From: CAZJOD01 sp964547525
Lineage (GTDB): Bacteria; Bacillota; Clostridia; JAAYHZ01
Reading direction: 5' to 3'
NCBI GenBank assembly: GCA_964547525.1
Contig: CAZJOD010000210.1
Coordinates: forward strand, 1 to 5,651
Length of the DNA stretch: 5,651 nt
Of this stretch, positions 1-5,651 are shown in pieces. Numbering within the stretch: the first letter of the stretch is position 1; each line of letters begins with the position of its first letter. The notes below the pieces were generated by a model. The model saw nothing but the letters and a program-made list of their open reading frames with translations. It had not been told where the DNA came from and did not search any database. A program made the translations under genes and the position numbers.

Positions 1-1
1 A

Positions 2-52
2 ATGGTTATGATTTTAAAAAATGCATTTAAAGAATGGCAAAGCTTCTCCTAA
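2..52 (+). CDS. Possible C-terminal end of an upstream gene (5' partial)
   Basis: One forward frame is open from the window edge to a TAA at 50-52 and reads MVMILKNAFKEWQSFS. The other two forward frames stop within the first 30 bases. The peptide has a normal amino-acid mix for a protein tail, and a terminator-like hairpin begins about 20 bases after the stop, as expected for the end of a transcription unit. Sixteen codons are too few to identify a family, and an open stretch this short can occur by chance. The product is unknown. Confidence 0.4.
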   Translation: MVMILKNAFKEWQSFS

Positions 53-70
53 TGTTTTTATAAATTATAT

Positions 71-124
71 AAGATTATCGGGTATTAAAAGATAAACTAA
101 TTCTTTTATGCCCGATTTCTTTAT
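71..124 (+). terminator. Probable intrinsic terminator of the upstream unit
   Basis: The arm at 77-91 (ATCGGG then TATTAAAAG) pairs with the arm at 103-116 (CTTTTATGCCCGAT), with one G-T pair and one bulged T at 86, around an 11-base loop. AAGA at 71-74 can also pair with TCTT at 118-121 across a small internal loop. The right arm runs into a T-rich stretch (TTTCTTTATT). The T tract is interrupted, so the terminator may be only moderately efficient. Its place just after the probable stop codon at 50-52 supports the call. Confidence 0.6.
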
Positions 125-239
125 TAAAAATAGATAATTTAACGGTGCCGCACATAAAAAGGTTGCTGTATTATAGATAAATACTTGCTAAAAATGATTG
201 TAGGAATTTTATAAAATTTTAATATATGTTGGTGAATTT
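125..239. other. AT-rich intergenic stretch with no recognisable gene
   Basis: The interval between the upstream terminator and the promoter of the propeller gene is extremely AT-rich, apart from a short GC-richer patch at about 143-152. No open frame with a ribosome binding site, no tRNA-like or riboswitch-like fold and no repeat family can be supported. It most likely acts as promoter-upstream spacer. Confidence 0.5.
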
Positions 240-248
240 TGATATAAT
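240..248 (+). promoter_or_regulatory. Extended -10 promoter element for the propeller gene
   Basis: TG at 240-241, one spacer base, then a perfect TATAAT at 243-248 give an extended -10 for the housekeeping sigma factor. The 17-bp-spaced -35 position (220-225, TAATAT) is a poor match, which the TG extension can compensate for. Transcription would begin near 255, leaving an untranslated leader of about 95 nt that is AT-rich and shows no obvious structure. In such AT-rich DNA, -10-like strings arise easily, so the call is moderate. Confidence 0.5.
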
Positions 249-350
249 TAATAAAGATGGTAGTTTAAATATTAATATATTATTATTATATACAATAAAG
301 ATAAACCTTACATTATTAAGTATATACCCTATATAAAGGAGTTTGGAAAT

Positions 351-2264
351 ATGGATAAATATACGAGATTTACAGATCATGGAGCACCTGTGCAAAATAG
401 TGCGGAAAACAGATCGGCTGTAATATCGAAAGATGAGGAAGGAAATTTATATTTTATTATATTTGCCGAAGGTTTTTTATTAAATATTAATTTAAATAAT
501 AAAAGTGTAGATCAGATTTTTTACCCCGACAACAACAGAGGATTTCCTTTCGGTTCATATTGCGGCAGAACCGGTCTTGTATATACCTCGGCAGGTAATA
601 TGTTAATGGAGTTTAAACCTTGGGAAAATGTTTTTACTTTTTACAAACGAATTGAGGATGTACATGTAGCTGCATGGAGTTTCGACGAAGATGAAGACGG
701 AATACTATATTTCGGGTCATATTCTGTTCCGGGATGTAGACTTTTCTCGTATACCCCTGAAACAAAAGAGATCAAAACATATGGACAAATGGACCAATTT
801 GGTGCATATATGGATAATGTTGCAACCGATAGGTATGGGTGGGTTTATATGGGAGTCGGTACCGAAAAAAAAGGAATTATAGCATTTAACACGAATACAT
901 ATGAGAAAAGGATTTTATGCAGCGACACCGAACGAACACGTGGTTCGGCTTATTTACATAAAGGAAAAGACGGGTCGGTTTACAGTCATATGAATGCTGA
1001 CGATGTAGGAATGGGTTTTAGACCCGATGATTTAACGATTGAAAAAAACTGGTTAATATTAGAGAAGGGAAATTCTACACCTATAAAACCTGATAGAGTT
1101 CAATTCTGTCATTATTACAATCGGGAGCATACTTTTGAGGGGATACACAGTCCTTTTACAGATGCATCATTTATCAAGCATTATAATATCGGTAACAATG
1201 AAGTTGTATATATAAATCCGTCGACAAAAGAAAGTGAAACAATAAAGCTATCTTATAAAACGGAGGGAGCGGGTCTCTCACCGATGGTTGCAGGTCCTGA
1301 CGATAAAGTTTACGGAACAAGCAATCACCCTATGCATAGTTATAGCTACGACCCTAAAACAGATATAATTTCGAATTACGGAGGGAAATTTTATCAAGAA
1401 GCCGGTGGAGGAAACATATGTGCTTATGCGGTACAAGACAACATAATAGGAGGAGCGGCATATTACGGCGGAAAGATTCATATTTTCGATACATCCAAGC
1501 CGATTTATACCGGGGAAGAAACAAACGGGAGAGTAAGAAACCCCCGGTTGGTTGCTAAACATAAAGAAATCATAAGACCGCGAAGTGCAGCTGCACACAT
1601 AGATAAAGAAACTTTCATATTCGGTGGATTCGGTGAAAACGGCGGTACCGGAGGAGGGCTTTGCATTTATAACTATAAAACAGGTGAAGATGCGGTTATA
1701 AAAAACGAAGAATTACTAAAGTATCATAGCACTTTGTGCATGCAAGTTTTAGACGACGGGAATTTGATAGCCGGTACAAGTACGGCTTCACCTTGTGGCG
1801 GTACTCCGAAAGTTAAAGAAGCTGAGATATATATTTTAGATTGGTCAACCCGTAAGATCATATTCAGTTGTGTACCGATTGCCAATCAACCGGAAATATC
1901 CTTAATGCAAAAAGACGATAACGGAATTATTCATTGTATAACATCCGGCTCGGTGTATTTTACATTCAACCCTTATATAAAAAAGGTGGAATATATAAAA
2001 GAACTGTCCGGGTTCGGTTATGTAGTAAGAGACGGTTTGGTAAAAGGTGAAAAGGGAGTGCTTTACGGTTTATTTACAAACACTATTTATAGTATAAATA
2101 CCGATAACAATATTGTAAATAAACTTGCGGAACCTCCCGTTAGGGTGTCATGCGGGATGGCTTATATCAATGGTAGAATATATTTTGGAGGAGCGGCTAA
2201 AGAAAGCACATACAAGAAAGAAGGAGCGAAAGACTCTCATTTATGGAGCTATTCAGTTCTATAA
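351..2264 (+). CDS. Large beta-propeller-like repeat protein, function unknown
   Basis: This 637-residue protein starts at ATG 351, with AAAGGAG at 335-341 nine bases upstream. I do not recognise a specific enzyme family. Short units of the type G-x-[LIV]-Y-x-G followed by a hydrophobic strand and a P-x-T turn recur along the chain, for example near residues 31-53, 75-98, 117-145, 163-189, 319-344, 364-388, 421-450, 471-505, 525-552, 569-592 and 609-637. Residues 127-145 and 327-344 are clearly related, sharing the pattern P..SY.P.T..I..YG. This is typical of WD40/NHL/Kelch-like propellers, and about 12-14 blades would fit the length, perhaps two tandem propellers. The region from about 190 to 280 shows the repeat poorly. 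There is no signal peptide, membrane helix or sortase motif, and 11 cysteines are scattered through it, so it is probably cytoplasmic. Propellers of this kind bind ligands or act as lyases and hydrolases (SMP-30, Vgb, PL22), but no catalytic set is evident here. It appears to be transcribed alone. Confidence 0.8.
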   Translation: MDKYTRFTDHGAPVQNSAENRSAVISKDEEGNLYFIIFAEGFLLNINLNNKSVDQIFYPDNNRGFPFGSYCGRTGLVYTSAGNMLMEFKPWENVFTFYKRIEDVHVAAWSFDEDEDGILYFGSYSVPGCRLFSYTPETKEIKTYGQMDQFGAYMDNVATDRYGWVYMGVGTEKKGIIAFNTNTYEKRILCSDTERTRGSAYLHKGKDGSVYSHMNADDVGMGFRPDDLTIEKNWLILEKGNSTPIKPDRVQFCHYYNREHTFEGIHSPFTDASFIKHYNIGNNEVVYINPSTKESETIKLSYKTEGAGLSPMVAGPDDKVYGTSNHPMHSYSYDPKTDIISNYGGKFYQEAGGGNICAYAVQDNIIGGAAYYGGKIHIFDTSKPIYTGEETNGRVRNPRLVAKHKEIIRPRSAAAHIDKETFIFGGFGENGGTGGGLCIYNYKTGEDAVIKNEELLKYHSTLCMQVLDDGNLIAGTSTASPCGGTPKVKEAEIYILDWSTRKIIFSCVPIANQPEISLMQKDDNGIIHCITSGSVYFTFNPYIKKVEYIKELSGFGYVVRDGLVKGEKGVLYGLFTNTIYSINTDNNIVNKLAEPPVRVSCGMAYINGRIYFGGAAKESTYKKEGAKDSHLWSYSVL

Positions 2265-2372
2265 TATCAAAAAAATGTATAATGTGATTTCATTACAATA
2301 GCTTACTTACTGTGAACTTAAATGGTTATGAATTGCATAAAAAAAAGAAATAATGATGACTTGGTAATTATA

Positions 2373-2381
2373 TGGTACAAT
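2373..2381 (+). promoter_or_regulatory. Extended -10 promoter element for the MATE gene
   Basis: TG at 2373-2374, one spacer base, and TACAAT at 2376-2381 match an extended -10 with one mismatch in the hexamer. No good -35 lies at 16-18 bp. The element sits inside an imperfect 16-bp dyad (2369-2384, one mismatched pair), which is weak evidence in AT-rich DNA. The start site would be near 2388, giving a leader of about 75 nt before the MATE start codon. Confidence 0.45.
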
Positions 2382-2403
2382 ATATTTTATGGATTGTAAA
2401 ATT

Positions 2404-2430
2404 CGTATTATTCAGCCTATGCGTTTTTTT
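2404..2430 (+). terminator. Weak hairpin plus T7 tract in the MATE leader, possible attenuator
   Basis: CGTAT at 2404-2408 pairs with ATGCG at 2419-2423 (one G-T pair) around a 10-base loop, and seven Ts follow at 2424-2430. AAAA at 2398-2401 could also pair with Ts at 2426-2429 across an internal loop. A hairpin followed at once by an uninterrupted T tract has intrinsic-terminator form, and it lies between the candidate promoter and the MATE start codon. The stem is short and of low stability. It could equally be a late terminator for the propeller transcript, or chance. Confidence 0.2.
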
Positions 2431-2462
2431 ATCCAAATAACGATAACCGGAGAATAATCTTT

Positions 2463-3869
2463 ATGGAACTGTCCCTCAATATGAATCCGGTGCAAATGAG
2501 GAAGAACATCCTATACTTGGCATGGCCGGCTATATTACGTTTATTTTTACAAAGTGTAGTAGGTGTTGTCGATATTATTATGGTGGGTAAGATAGGATCT
2601 TCAGCGATCGCATCCGTTGATATGGGGAATCGTCTTGTGTTTGTATTATTAGGTGCTCTGATGTCTTTAACGATAGGCAGCACCGCATTGGTAGCACATT
2701 CCGTTGGAGCCGGACAAAAAGATCAAGCTCAGCACATCATGTGGCAATCATTATATGGTGGATTTATTGCAGCGGTGACTTTAGGAGTATTTGGTGCTGT
2801 TTTTTCACGATCACTGCTATCTTTTCTTATGATTTTAATGGAAGAAGCCGATCCGTTTATTTTACATACAGGAAGTATTTATTTAAGGATTGTTTTTATC
2901 TCAATGATTTTTGCACTTCCTACGATGGTTATAAATGCAGTTTTCCAAGGCTTAGGTGATATGAAGACACCTTTGTTTATAATGATAATTACAAATGTTT
3001 TTAATGTAGTATTTAACTACTTGTTTATTTTCGGGGTAGGTTTCTTCCCGGAATTAGGGGTTGTAGGTGCTGCAATAGGAACGGGCATAGGTAGGATTGT
3101 CGGTCTGGTTGTCGGATTAATTGTTTTAACGAAAGGTAAATCAGGTATAAGAATCGATTGGAGGGCACTGTCTTTAAAGATTGATAAGATTGTAATAAAA
3201 GCGATTTTAAAGATAGGTATACCGGCATCTATAGAGCAGTTGGTAAGACAAAGCAGTCAGATATTGTATACACTTATTGTAGCCGGATTGGGAACCACAA
3301 TTGTTGCAGCTAATGCGGTGACTATGAACATATCTTCGTTAGCGTTTATGCCGGGATTTGGGTTCGGGTTGGCCGCAACCACTTTAGTGGGGCAGAGTTT
3401 AGGTGCGCGAAAAACGGAGCTTGCACGCAGTTATGCTAAACAATCCGTTATATTATGTGTACTTTTAATGACTGCAGCATCGGTTTTAATGTTTATATTT
3501 ACAAACCCGATTGTACGGCTTTATAGTGACGAGTCTGAAGTTATAATAGGTGCGGCACAAACACTTCGAATTTTTATTATATATCAACCGCTTTTCGGTA
3601 TATTTATGGTATTTGCCGGCGCTCTAAGGGGAGCAGGTGATACAAAATGGGTAATGTATGCTACTATGTTGGGTAATTGGCTTTTCAGATTGGCATTTAC
3701 AGCATTGTTCGTCTTTAAAATGAATTTAGGTTTAGCCGGTATATGGTATGCTATGGGTATTGATGTAGTTATACGCGCCGGGCTTATAATCAAGAGATTT
3801 ATGTCCGGTAAATGGAAAAACATTCGTATAATTGACAAAGAAGGCAATGAAGAAACCGGTATCGTTTGA
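2463..3869 (+). CDS. MATE family multidrug/cation antiporter (NorM/DinF type)
   Basis: The product is a 468-residue inner-membrane secondary transporter that should export organic cations or drugs in exchange for Na+ or H+. The length is normal for the family, and about twelve hydrophobic helices fall into two homologous MatE halves, about residues 17-180 and 243-405. Family marks are the first-helix VDIIMVG segment with acidic D37, FQGLGDMKTP at 161-170 in the first half, its counterpart GALRGAGDTK at 386-395 in the second, and the glycine-rich PGFGFGLAATTLVGQSLGA at 297-315. The tail from about 445 is short and charged. ATG 2463 is chosen because GGAGAA at 2449-2454 lies eight bases upstream; the next ATG (2481) has no such site. 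It probably has its own promoter and is separated from the ABC operon by 87 bp containing another promoter. The substrate cannot be deduced. Confidence 0.95.
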   Translation: MELSLNMNPVQMRKNILYLAWPAILRLFLQSVVGVVDIIMVGKIGSSAIASVDMGNRLVFVLLGALMSLTIGSTALVAHSVGAGQKDQAQHIMWQSLYGGFIAAVTLGVFGAVFSRSLLSFLMILMEEADPFILHTGSIYLRIVFISMIFALPTMVINAVFQGLGDMKTPLFIMIITNVFNVVFNYLFIFGVGFFPELGVVGAAIGTGIGRIVGLVVGLIVLTKGKSGIRIDWRALSLKIDKIVIKAILKIGIPASIEQLVRQSSQILYTLIVAGLGTTIVAANAVTMNISSLAFMPGFGFGLAATTLVGQSLGARKTELARSYAKQSVILCVLLMTAASVLMFIFTNPIVRLYSDESEVIIGAAQTLRIFIIYQPLFGIFMVFAGALRGAGDTKWVMYATMLGNWLFRLAFTALFVFKMNLGLAGIWYAMGIDVVIRAGLIIKRFMSGKWKNIRIIDKEGNEETGIV

Positions 3870-3883
3870 GAAAATAACAGTAT

Positions 3884-3900
3884 AATATCCTGAGGATATT
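3884..3900. promoter_or_regulatory. Perfect 17-bp inverted repeat over the -35 region, candidate operator
   Basis: AATATCC at 3884-3890 and GGATATT at 3894-3900 are exact reverse complements separated by TGA. At 17-bp spacing from the -10 at 3913-3918, the best -35 (CTGAGG, 3890-3895) lies at the centre of this dyad, with the TGA core matching the consensus. A bound protein would therefore block RNA polymerase. No T tract follows (TAACATTTG), so it is a poor candidate for a MATE terminator. Confidence 0.45.
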
Positions 3901-3909
3901 TAACATTTG

Positions 3910-3918
3910 TGGTATAAT
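3910..3918 (+). promoter_or_regulatory. Extended -10 promoter of the ABC exporter operon
   Basis: TG at 3910-3911, one spacer base, and a perfect TATAAT at 3913-3918 form an extended -10, with a weak -35 (CTGAGG, 3890-3895) at exactly 17 bp. Transcription would start near 3925, giving a leader of about 30 nt that contains little besides the ribosome binding site. It is the best promoter in the window. Confidence 0.65.
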
Positions 3919-3931
3919 GAAGTTCATTATA
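3913..3931. promoter_or_regulatory. Perfect 19-bp inverted repeat spanning -10 to start site, candidate operator
   Basis: TATAATGAA at 3913-3921 and TTCATTATA at 3923-3931 are exact reverse complements around a single G at 3922. The left arm begins with the -10 hexamer itself, and the right arm covers the expected start site near 3925. Only half would be transcribed, so this is a DNA-level site rather than an RNA hairpin. Size and position fit operators of dimeric repressors such as TetR- or GntR-family proteins, which often control ABC-2 exporters. The regulator is not in the window. Confidence 0.55.
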
Positions 3932-3943
3932 TGAATTATTGAA

Positions 3944-3949
3944 GGGAGG
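3944..3949 (+). promoter_or_regulatory. Ribosome binding site that fixes the ATPase start at 3957
   Basis: GGGAGG lies seven bases before ATG 3957. An in-frame TTG at 3939 would add six residues, but that extension would translate through this site and has no upstream Shine-Dalgarno sequence of its own. The ATG start also gives the usual short N-terminus of this ATPase family. Confidence 0.85.
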
Positions 3950-3956
3950 TTTTAAA

Positions 3957-4847
3957 ATGATTGAAGTCAATGATATGACATTGACATATCCCGGAGGAAA
4001 AGGAGTCTTTGATTTAAGTTTTACTGTAAAAGATGGAGAAATAACCGGATACTTAGGGCCGAACGGATCGGGTAAAACAACAACAATAAGAGCATTACTA
4101 GGGTTTATGTCACCTGATAAAGGTATATGCCGTATTAACGGTTTGGACTGTGTTGCGGAATCACCGGCTGTACAAAAAAAGCTTGGATATATCCCGGGTG
4201 AAATCTCTTTTCCTGACGGAATGAATGGTGATGAGTTTCTTAAGGTATTATCTGATATGCGAAGAGTTCGAAATATAGTTCTTGAAAAAAGATTATCGGA
4301 TATGTTTGAATTGAATCCAAAAGGTAAAATTAGAAAATTTTCTAAAGGAATGAAACAAAAACTTGGTATAATTGCAGCATTTATGCATGATCCCGATGTA
4401 TACATACTGGATGAGCCGACCGGAGGACTGGATCCGTTAATGCAAAACCGATTTGTCGAATTACTGTTAAGTGAAAAAGCCGCAGGGAAAACCGTTTTAA
4501 TGTCCAGTCATATCTTCGAGGAAGTTGAAAAAACTTGCGACAATACATTAATAATAAAAGACGGTCGAATTGTCGCTCAATCAGATATTAAAACTCTGAA
4601 AAGCTCACAAAGGAAAGCATTCTCAATCGGATGTGAGGATTCTGAAAAAGCCGTTGAAATATATAAATCAAAAGGTTTCGAAGTAGTCAATGTTCAAGAT
4701 GGTATTTTAGATATATATGTCGCCGGTGATAAAATAGACACATTTATAAAAACTGCTGCGGCAATGAAGGTTCTAAGTTTTGATACCAAAAATCAAACAC
4801 TTGAAGATGTTTTTATGCATTTTTATGGTAAGGAGGGTGTGTCATGA
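3957..4847 (+). CDS. ABC-2 type exporter, ATP-binding subunit (CcmA/DrrA-like)
   Basis: This 296-residue cytoplasmic ATPase should power the permease encoded next to it. Visible motifs are Walker A GPNGSGKTT at 34-42, a signature of the variant form FSKGMKQKLG at 128-137, Walker B VYILDEPT at 148-155 with catalytic E153, D-loop GGLDP at 156-160 and H-loop H185. The Q-loop position reads GYIPGE (77-82), with glycine 81 where glutamine is usual. From memory this replacement occurs in a subgroup of these exporters, so it need not mean loss of function. After the ATPase core, a C-terminal extension of about 85 residues ends in TLEDVFMHFYGKE, typical of DrrA/CcmA-type drug and lipid exporters. The start is ATG 3957, set by GGGAGG. 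The stop overlaps the permease start by 4 bp (ATGA), so the two are translationally coupled. The promoter upstream is embedded in inverted repeats, suggesting induction by a substrate-sensing regulator. The substrate is unknown; antimicrobial export is a reasonable guess. Confidence 0.95.
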   Translation: MIEVNDMTLTYPGGKGVFDLSFTVKDGEITGYLGPNGSGKTTTIRALLGFMSPDKGICRINGLDCVAESPAVQKKLGYIPGEISFPDGMNGDEFLKVLSDMRRVRNIVLEKRLSDMFELNPKGKIRKFSKGMKQKLGIIAAFMHDPDVYILDEPTGGLDPLMQNRFVELLLSEKAAGKTVLMSSHIFEEVEKTCDNTLIIKDGRIVAQSDIKTLKSSQRKAFSIGCEDSEKAVEIYKSKGFEVVNVQDGILDIYVAGDKIDTFIKTAAAMKVLSFDTKNQTLEDVFMHFYGKEGVS

Positions 4848-5644
4848 TAAACTTACCTTTATTCAGGTCCACTTTAAAACGAAATTGGATACTATGGTTG
4901 ATTTTTGTTTCTGTTATTTCAATGTATCTGGTTGTCATGATCGCCATGTATGACCCTGACGATATTAGTGCGATAATGTCCATGATTGAATTGTTTCCTG
5001 AAGATTTGATGAGAGCTATGAATTTTTCATCAGCTGTAACAGATTTAACATCATACCTTGCAAGCTGGCTCTATGGAATGCTTATGACCGCTTTTCCTTT
5101 GGCTTATTGTATTATTTTGGGAAATAGATTGGTGGCAAAGTCGGTGGACAACGGATCTTTTGCTTATTATTTATCTACACCTAACTCAAGAGTTAAAATT
5201 ATATCAACATTAGGCATATATGCAGTTTTATCAACTGCTTTTATGTTCGCTGCAACATTTGGTATAGGTGTTGTGTTATCTGAAGCGACGTTTCCCGGAT
5301 TATTGGATATACCCTCTTTTCTTAAATTGAATGTTATTACTATGCTTGTAAATACAGTCGCTATCATGATAACATTTTTTAGCTCATGTCTTTTTAATGA
5401 AGTAAAGAATTCATTGGGGATAGGTGCGGGAATAACAATATTCTTTTATCTGATGAATATGCTTGGAGGGGTATCGTCCGATGCAGAGATTTTGAAGAAA
5501 ATTTCCATATACGGATTTTATGACCCTGTTAATGTGGTGCGTGGAGGTATTACATGGGATATAAATCTGATCTATATATGTATAATAGTTGTTTTGTTCG
5601 TCTCATCCATACTTGTATTTAAAAAGAGACGACTTCCATTATAG
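4844..5644 (+). CDS. ABC-2 type exporter, permease subunit
   Basis: This 266-residue integral membrane protein has six predicted helices at about residues 15-35, 74-93, 120-145, 163-182, 188-208 and 243-259, which is the usual number for a single-domain ABC-2 permease that works as a homodimer with two ATPases. The cytoplasmic segment at about 101-119 (DNGSFAYYLSTPNSR, then VKI) matches the conserved loop of this family, which usually reads like E/D-x-G-[ST]-hydrophobic-x-x-LLSxPxSR and contacts the ATPase. The protein ends FKKRRLPL, a basic tail like those of NosY-type and related permeases. The start is ATG 4844, with AAGGAGG at 4830-4836 inside the ATPase codons seven bases upstream. The reading frame is complete, and only seven bases of the window follow it, so whether the operon continues is unknown. 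The family call is firm; the exported substrate is not known. Confidence 0.9.
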   Translation: MINLPLFRSTLKRNWILWLIFVSVISMYLVVMIAMYDPDDISAIMSMIELFPEDLMRAMNFSSAVTDLTSYLASWLYGMLMTAFPLAYCIILGNRLVAKSVDNGSFAYYLSTPNSRVKIISTLGIYAVLSTAFMFAATFGIGVVLSEATFPGLLDIPSFLKLNVITMLVNTVAIMITFFSSCLFNEVKNSLGIGAGITIFFYLMNMLGGVSSDAEILKKISIYGFYDPVNVVRGGITWDINLIYICIIVVLFVSSILVFKKRRLPL

Positions 5645-5651
5645 ATATAAT

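Larger units (their letters stand above)
2265..2462. other. Intergenic gap between propeller and MATE genes
   Basis: This 198-bp AT-rich gap has no convincing GC-rich terminator directly after the propeller stop codon. The only fold near it is a five-pair AT-rich hairpin around 2284-2298 with no T tract. The right half holds the MATE promoter candidate and a leader with a weak hairpin followed by seven Ts. No open frame in the gap has ribosome-binding-site support. Confidence 0.5.

Noticed and set aside
261..300. Very AT-rich stretch with TATTATTATTATA-like runs, possibly a small repeat or a DnaA/IHF-like site.
   Set aside because: It is low-complexity sequence without defined repeat units or a recognisable binding consensus.
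1278..1598. Minus-strand open frame inside the propeller gene.
   Set aside because: It is antisense to a well-supported gene, and its translation resembles no protein family.
1..2331. The 11-base string AATGGTTATGA occurs at 1-11 and again at 2321-2331.
   Set aside because: Exact 11-mers recur by chance several times in 5.6 kb of such AT-rich DNA, and the flanks do not extend the match.
3881..3886. A second TATAAT just upstream of the ABC promoter.
   Set aside because: It has no TG extension and no -35 match at 16-18 bp (GGTATC at 17 bp).
3884..3900. The inverted repeat as an intrinsic terminator of the MATE gene.
   Set aside because: The stem is mostly A-T, has a three-base loop and is not followed by a T tract; its fit to the -35 region is better explained as an operator.
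3939..3956. Upstream in-frame TTG start for the ATPase.
   Set aside because: It would place the strong GGGAGG ribosome binding site inside the coding region, and it has no binding site of its own.
3584..4405. Long open frame on the minus strand across the end of the MATE gene and the start of the ATPase gene.
   Set aside because: It lies antisense to two firmly identified genes, crosses their promoter gap, and its translation resembles no protein family.
5646..5651. TATAAT at the very end of the window as a promoter for a downstream gene.
   Set aside because: The 17-bp-spaced -35 position reads AAAAAG, there is no TG extension, and no downstream sequence is available to judge it.

Overview
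The window looks like a stretch of chromosome from a low-GC member of the Bacillota, most likely a clostridial lineage. The evidence is AT-rich DNA with very AT-rich intergenic gaps, strong Shine-Dalgarno sites of the AAAGGAG / GGGAGG / AAGGAGG type, extended -10 promoters (TG-N-TATAAT) and transporters of a common Bacillota type. The species cannot be named from this sequence. All recognised genes are on the + strand. I see no mobile element, CRISPR array, tRNA or rRNA.

Layout: positions 1-52 probably carry the last codons of an upstream gene, followed by a hairpin that looks like its terminator (about 71-121). After an AT-rich promoter region comes a 637-residue protein with many beta-propeller-like repeats, no signal peptide and no recognisable function (351-2264). 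A 198-bp gap with an extended -10 and a leader of about 75 nt leads to a MATE-family multidrug/cation antiporter (2463-3869). An 87-bp gap then holds a strikingly symmetric promoter. It drives a two-gene ABC-2 type exporter operon: an ATPase (3957-4847) and a six-helix permease (4844-5644) that overlap by 4 bp and are surely co-translated.

How the genes may work together: the ATPase and permease should form one exporter of two ATPases and two permeases. The MATE protein is a separate, ion-driven exporter with its own likely promoter. Having both side by side suggests an export or detoxification neighbourhood, but no shared substrate can be read from the sequence. The propeller protein has no visible link to either transporter and appears to be its own transcription unit.

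The most interesting non-coding signal is the ABC operon promoter. Its -10 hexamer is the left end of a perfect 19-bp inverted repeat, and its best -35 match sits at the centre of a second perfect 17-bp inverted repeat. The two dyad centres are 30 bp apart. This suggests a dedicated repressor, which is not encoded in the window. I found no clear case for a wholly new multi-gene system; the two best leads are this operator region and the uncharacterised propeller protein.
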